Of a DNA stretch of 64,000 bases, positions 63,156 to 64,000 are shown one piece after another. This DNA comes from an uncultured Lachnospiraceae bacterium (GTDB lineage Bacteria; Bacillota; Clostridia; Lachnospirales; Lachnospiraceae), in the NCBI GenBank assembly GCA_934351255.1, contig CAKRJH010000012.1:19733-83732 (forward strand), written 5' to 3'. The notes beneath the pieces were generated by a model. That model was given only the letters and a program-made list of their open reading frames with translations. It ran no database searches and was not told the origin of the DNA. The translations under genes were made by a program, and so were the position numbers. Every line of letters begins with the position of its first letter. The stretch's first letter is position 1.

Positions 63156-63575
63156 TTATCTTGGATTTGTGGAAACATCCGCATATGCATTGTAATTTTC
63201 ACTGTTCCCATACAAGCAAAAATAGATATCTCTGTATTTTAACATACTATCAGTTAATTCTATTGTTACCGCATCCTGATTTTCAACCAATATCTTCTCT
63301 GCACTCATACTTTGCAAATAATCTTGATTTCTAATTTTTACTCGCATTTTAGTAAAGTCATCAGCCATTCCGGACACAGTTGGATACACCGCATGGCATT
63401 TTACCCTAACATTACTATAGGAGCCGCTTCTCCGCCCCGCGACTTTCTTATATCCATCATTCAGTCTCGGGATTTTATAGGTATCCCTTGTGCTAGCTAA
63501 GGCTGACGAAAAACTTGTTGAAAGCACAATCGCAGCAACCAATAAAATAGCCATTTTGTCTTTTAATTTTCTCAT
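63156..63575 (-). CDS. Small secreted protein of the accessory operon
   Basis: 139 aa from ATG 63575 (GGAG 10 bases upstream; a TTG at 63581 is an alternative). Signal peptide MRKLKDKMAILLVAAIVLST with probable cleavage after SSALA. The mature part of about 112 residues is basic at first (YKKVAGRRSGSYSNVRVKCH), with one cysteine there and one later (YFCLYGNSENYNAY), allowing one disulfide. It could be a secreted effector, an extracellular binding protein or a bacteriocin-like product. No family recognised. An 89-base gap separates it from the first permease. Confidence 0.75.
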   Translation of the reverse strand: MRKLKDKMAILLVAAIVLSTSFSSALASTRDTYKIPRLNDGYKKVAGRRSGSYSNVRVKCHAVYPTVSGMADDFTKMRVKIRNQDYLQSMSAEKILVENQDAVTIELTDSMLKYRDIYFCLYGNSENYNAYADVSTNPR

Positions 63576-63605
63576 TATCAATGCTCTCCTTCCATTTGTA
63601 TAAAC

Positions 63606-63773
63606 TTACTTTCCATTTTTTTCTGATGCATTTTTCATCTCCATCGGTTTCATTGGTCTCTTTAGCTGATGTAAAATTCCCGTACAATACGGCGGCCACC
63701 TGTACGGATCGAAAATCGTGTTATGCTTAACCAATGAAAAGACAGCCTTTGTCGCTTCATACTTCTTATTCAT
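63606..63773 (-). CDS. 55-aa Cys-containing peptide, AgrD-like candidate
   Basis: 55 codons from ATG 63773 with GGAGG 9 bases upstream. Layout: N-terminal helix-prone part (KKYEATKAVFSLVKHN), a central block DPYRWPPYC, then TGILHQLKRPMKP and a charged tail. The only cysteine, Cys30, is followed by four residues and then His-Gln and a Pro-containing charged stretch, matching the AgrD pattern C-x4-[Y/H]-Q-x3-P in which the five residues beginning with Cys form the thiolactone. No agrB is in the window. It could equally be another leader peptide or bacteriocin precursor. First gene of the operon, just downstream of a good promoter. Confidence 0.65.
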   Translation of the reverse strand: MNKKYEATKAVFSLVKHNTIFDPYRWPPYCTGILHQLKRPMKPMEMKNASEKNGK

Positions 63774-63801
63774 CCCGTCATTCCTCCTCCCTGTAAAATT
63801 T

Positions 63802-63855
63802 AACGGACATCATATCCGTTATGCTTACCATATAAAATTCTCTCTACACTTTCAA
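63802..63855 (-). promoter_or_regulatory. Promoter and dyad of the accessory operon
   Basis: TTGAAA (63850-63855), 17-base spacer, TATGGT (63827-63832). At the predicted start lies an inverted repeat AACGGA-N7-TCCGTT (63802-63820), a possible operator or 5' hairpin. Only about 70 bases separate the -35 from the insertion-sequence end. Confidence 0.65.
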
Positions 63856-63923
63856 GATGGTTGGCATATTTAACCATATTTTGGCAAAATTGGTATTTTT
63901 GTACCCCAAAAGCCCTCGATGTC

Positions 63924-64000
63924 TGTACCGACCCCCAAAAGTTAGACCTAAAAATCTAACGATTGGAGGTCGGTATTTTTATGTATAAATATTCTTATGA
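63924..64000 (+). mobile_element. Left end of an IS3-family (IS150-like) insertion sequence, cut by the window
   Basis: TGTACCGACCCCCAAAAGTTAGAC at the start has the typical IS150-group terminal pattern (TG..., CCCCAAAA, GTTAGAC); exact end inferred. Inside, TACCGACC pairs with GGTCGGTA and GTTAGA with TCTAAC, giving a stem-loop just before the transposase start that covers part of its GGAGG site. Such hairpins keep outside transcription from producing transposase. Confidence 0.8.
63981..64000 (+). CDS. IS3-family transposase OrfA, first six codons only
   Basis: ATG 63981 follows GGAGG by 11 bases and reads MYKYSY before the window ends. The position inside the IS left end identifies it as the helix-turn-helix OrfA of an IS3-family element; the sequence itself is too short to prove this. 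Confidence 0.6.

Noticed and set aside
63493..63699. 68-codon frame overlapping the peptide and secreted-protein genes
   Set aside because: Out-of-frame with two better-supported genes, no ribosome binding site; the 55-aa frame at 63606-63773 has GGAGG and a promoter.
1..64000. CRISPR arrays, tRNA or rRNA genes, prophage
   Set aside because: No regularly spaced direct repeats, no tRNA-like cloverleaf with CCA, and no phage structural genes were seen.

Overview
The window looks like chromosome of a spore-forming, low-to-mid GC Bacillota of class Clostridia, most likely family Lachnospiraceae (Blautia-like; an inference from gene content, no search was run). Pointers are the DUF5716/DUF5717 pair, an AUU-started infC with an L20-type leader, a T-box before valS, a SAM-I riboswitch before metK, a CIRCE element before clpB, meso-diaminopimelate dehydrogenase, a SpoIIAA-like STAS gene, and extended GGAGG ribosome binding sites throughout. 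Most genes lie on the minus strand. No tRNA, rRNA or CRISPR was seen.

Layout. 1-6.5 kb: start of a STAS gene, a zinc-ribbon/TPR membrane protein with a 54-aa companion, T-box-controlled valS, and an ECF sigma/anti-sigma pair. 6.6-14.6 kb: infC-rpmI-rplT with its leader, then a conserved but uncharacterised set (TPR protein, DUF5716 that looks like a degenerate Hsp70/actin fold, giant DUF5717) and proB. 14.7-23.9 kb: purine permease, a probably abundant secreted Lys-rich protein, citrate synthase, serine acetyltransferase, YfcE-type phosphoesterase, RdgB and a GH2 glycosidase. 24-34.2 kb: a peptide-resistance-like module (FtsX permease, ATPase, membrane-free histidine kinase, response regulator), DAP dehydrogenase, a HAD phosphatase and a heterodimeric ABC exporter. 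34.4-44.3 kb: THUMP RNA methyltransferase, radA, a small unknown, clpC, a cell-wall glucosaminidase, hslO and a methyltransferase. 44.4-50.7 kb: yfbR, uvrA, mnmA, nifU, nifS, read from a strong promoter with an operator-like dyad. 50.7-60 kb: GH13, cca, metK, a DEAD-box helicase with a structured leader, and clpB under CIRCE.

60.1-64 kb differs: it is visibly A+T-richer and holds one six-gene operon running towards clpB. It encodes a 55-aa Cys-containing peptide too short for ordinary ORF calling, a small secreted protein, two ABC-2-like membrane proteins, an ABC ATPase and a membrane-anchored protein. An IS3/IS150-type element begins at its promoter-proximal side and runs off the right edge. 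The peptide has an AgrD-like cysteine block (CTGIL followed by HQLKRP), so this is the best candidate for an undescribed peptide signalling, bacteriocin or immunity system. The DUF5716/DUF5717/TPR set is the second candidate.

Regulation is unusually readable: six known RNA or DNA control elements (T-box, L20 leader, SAM-I, CIRCE, a response-regulator-type direct repeat, an Fe-S-regulator-like dyad) and several near-consensus sigma-A promoters can be placed to the base. All functional names come from motif recognition by eye.
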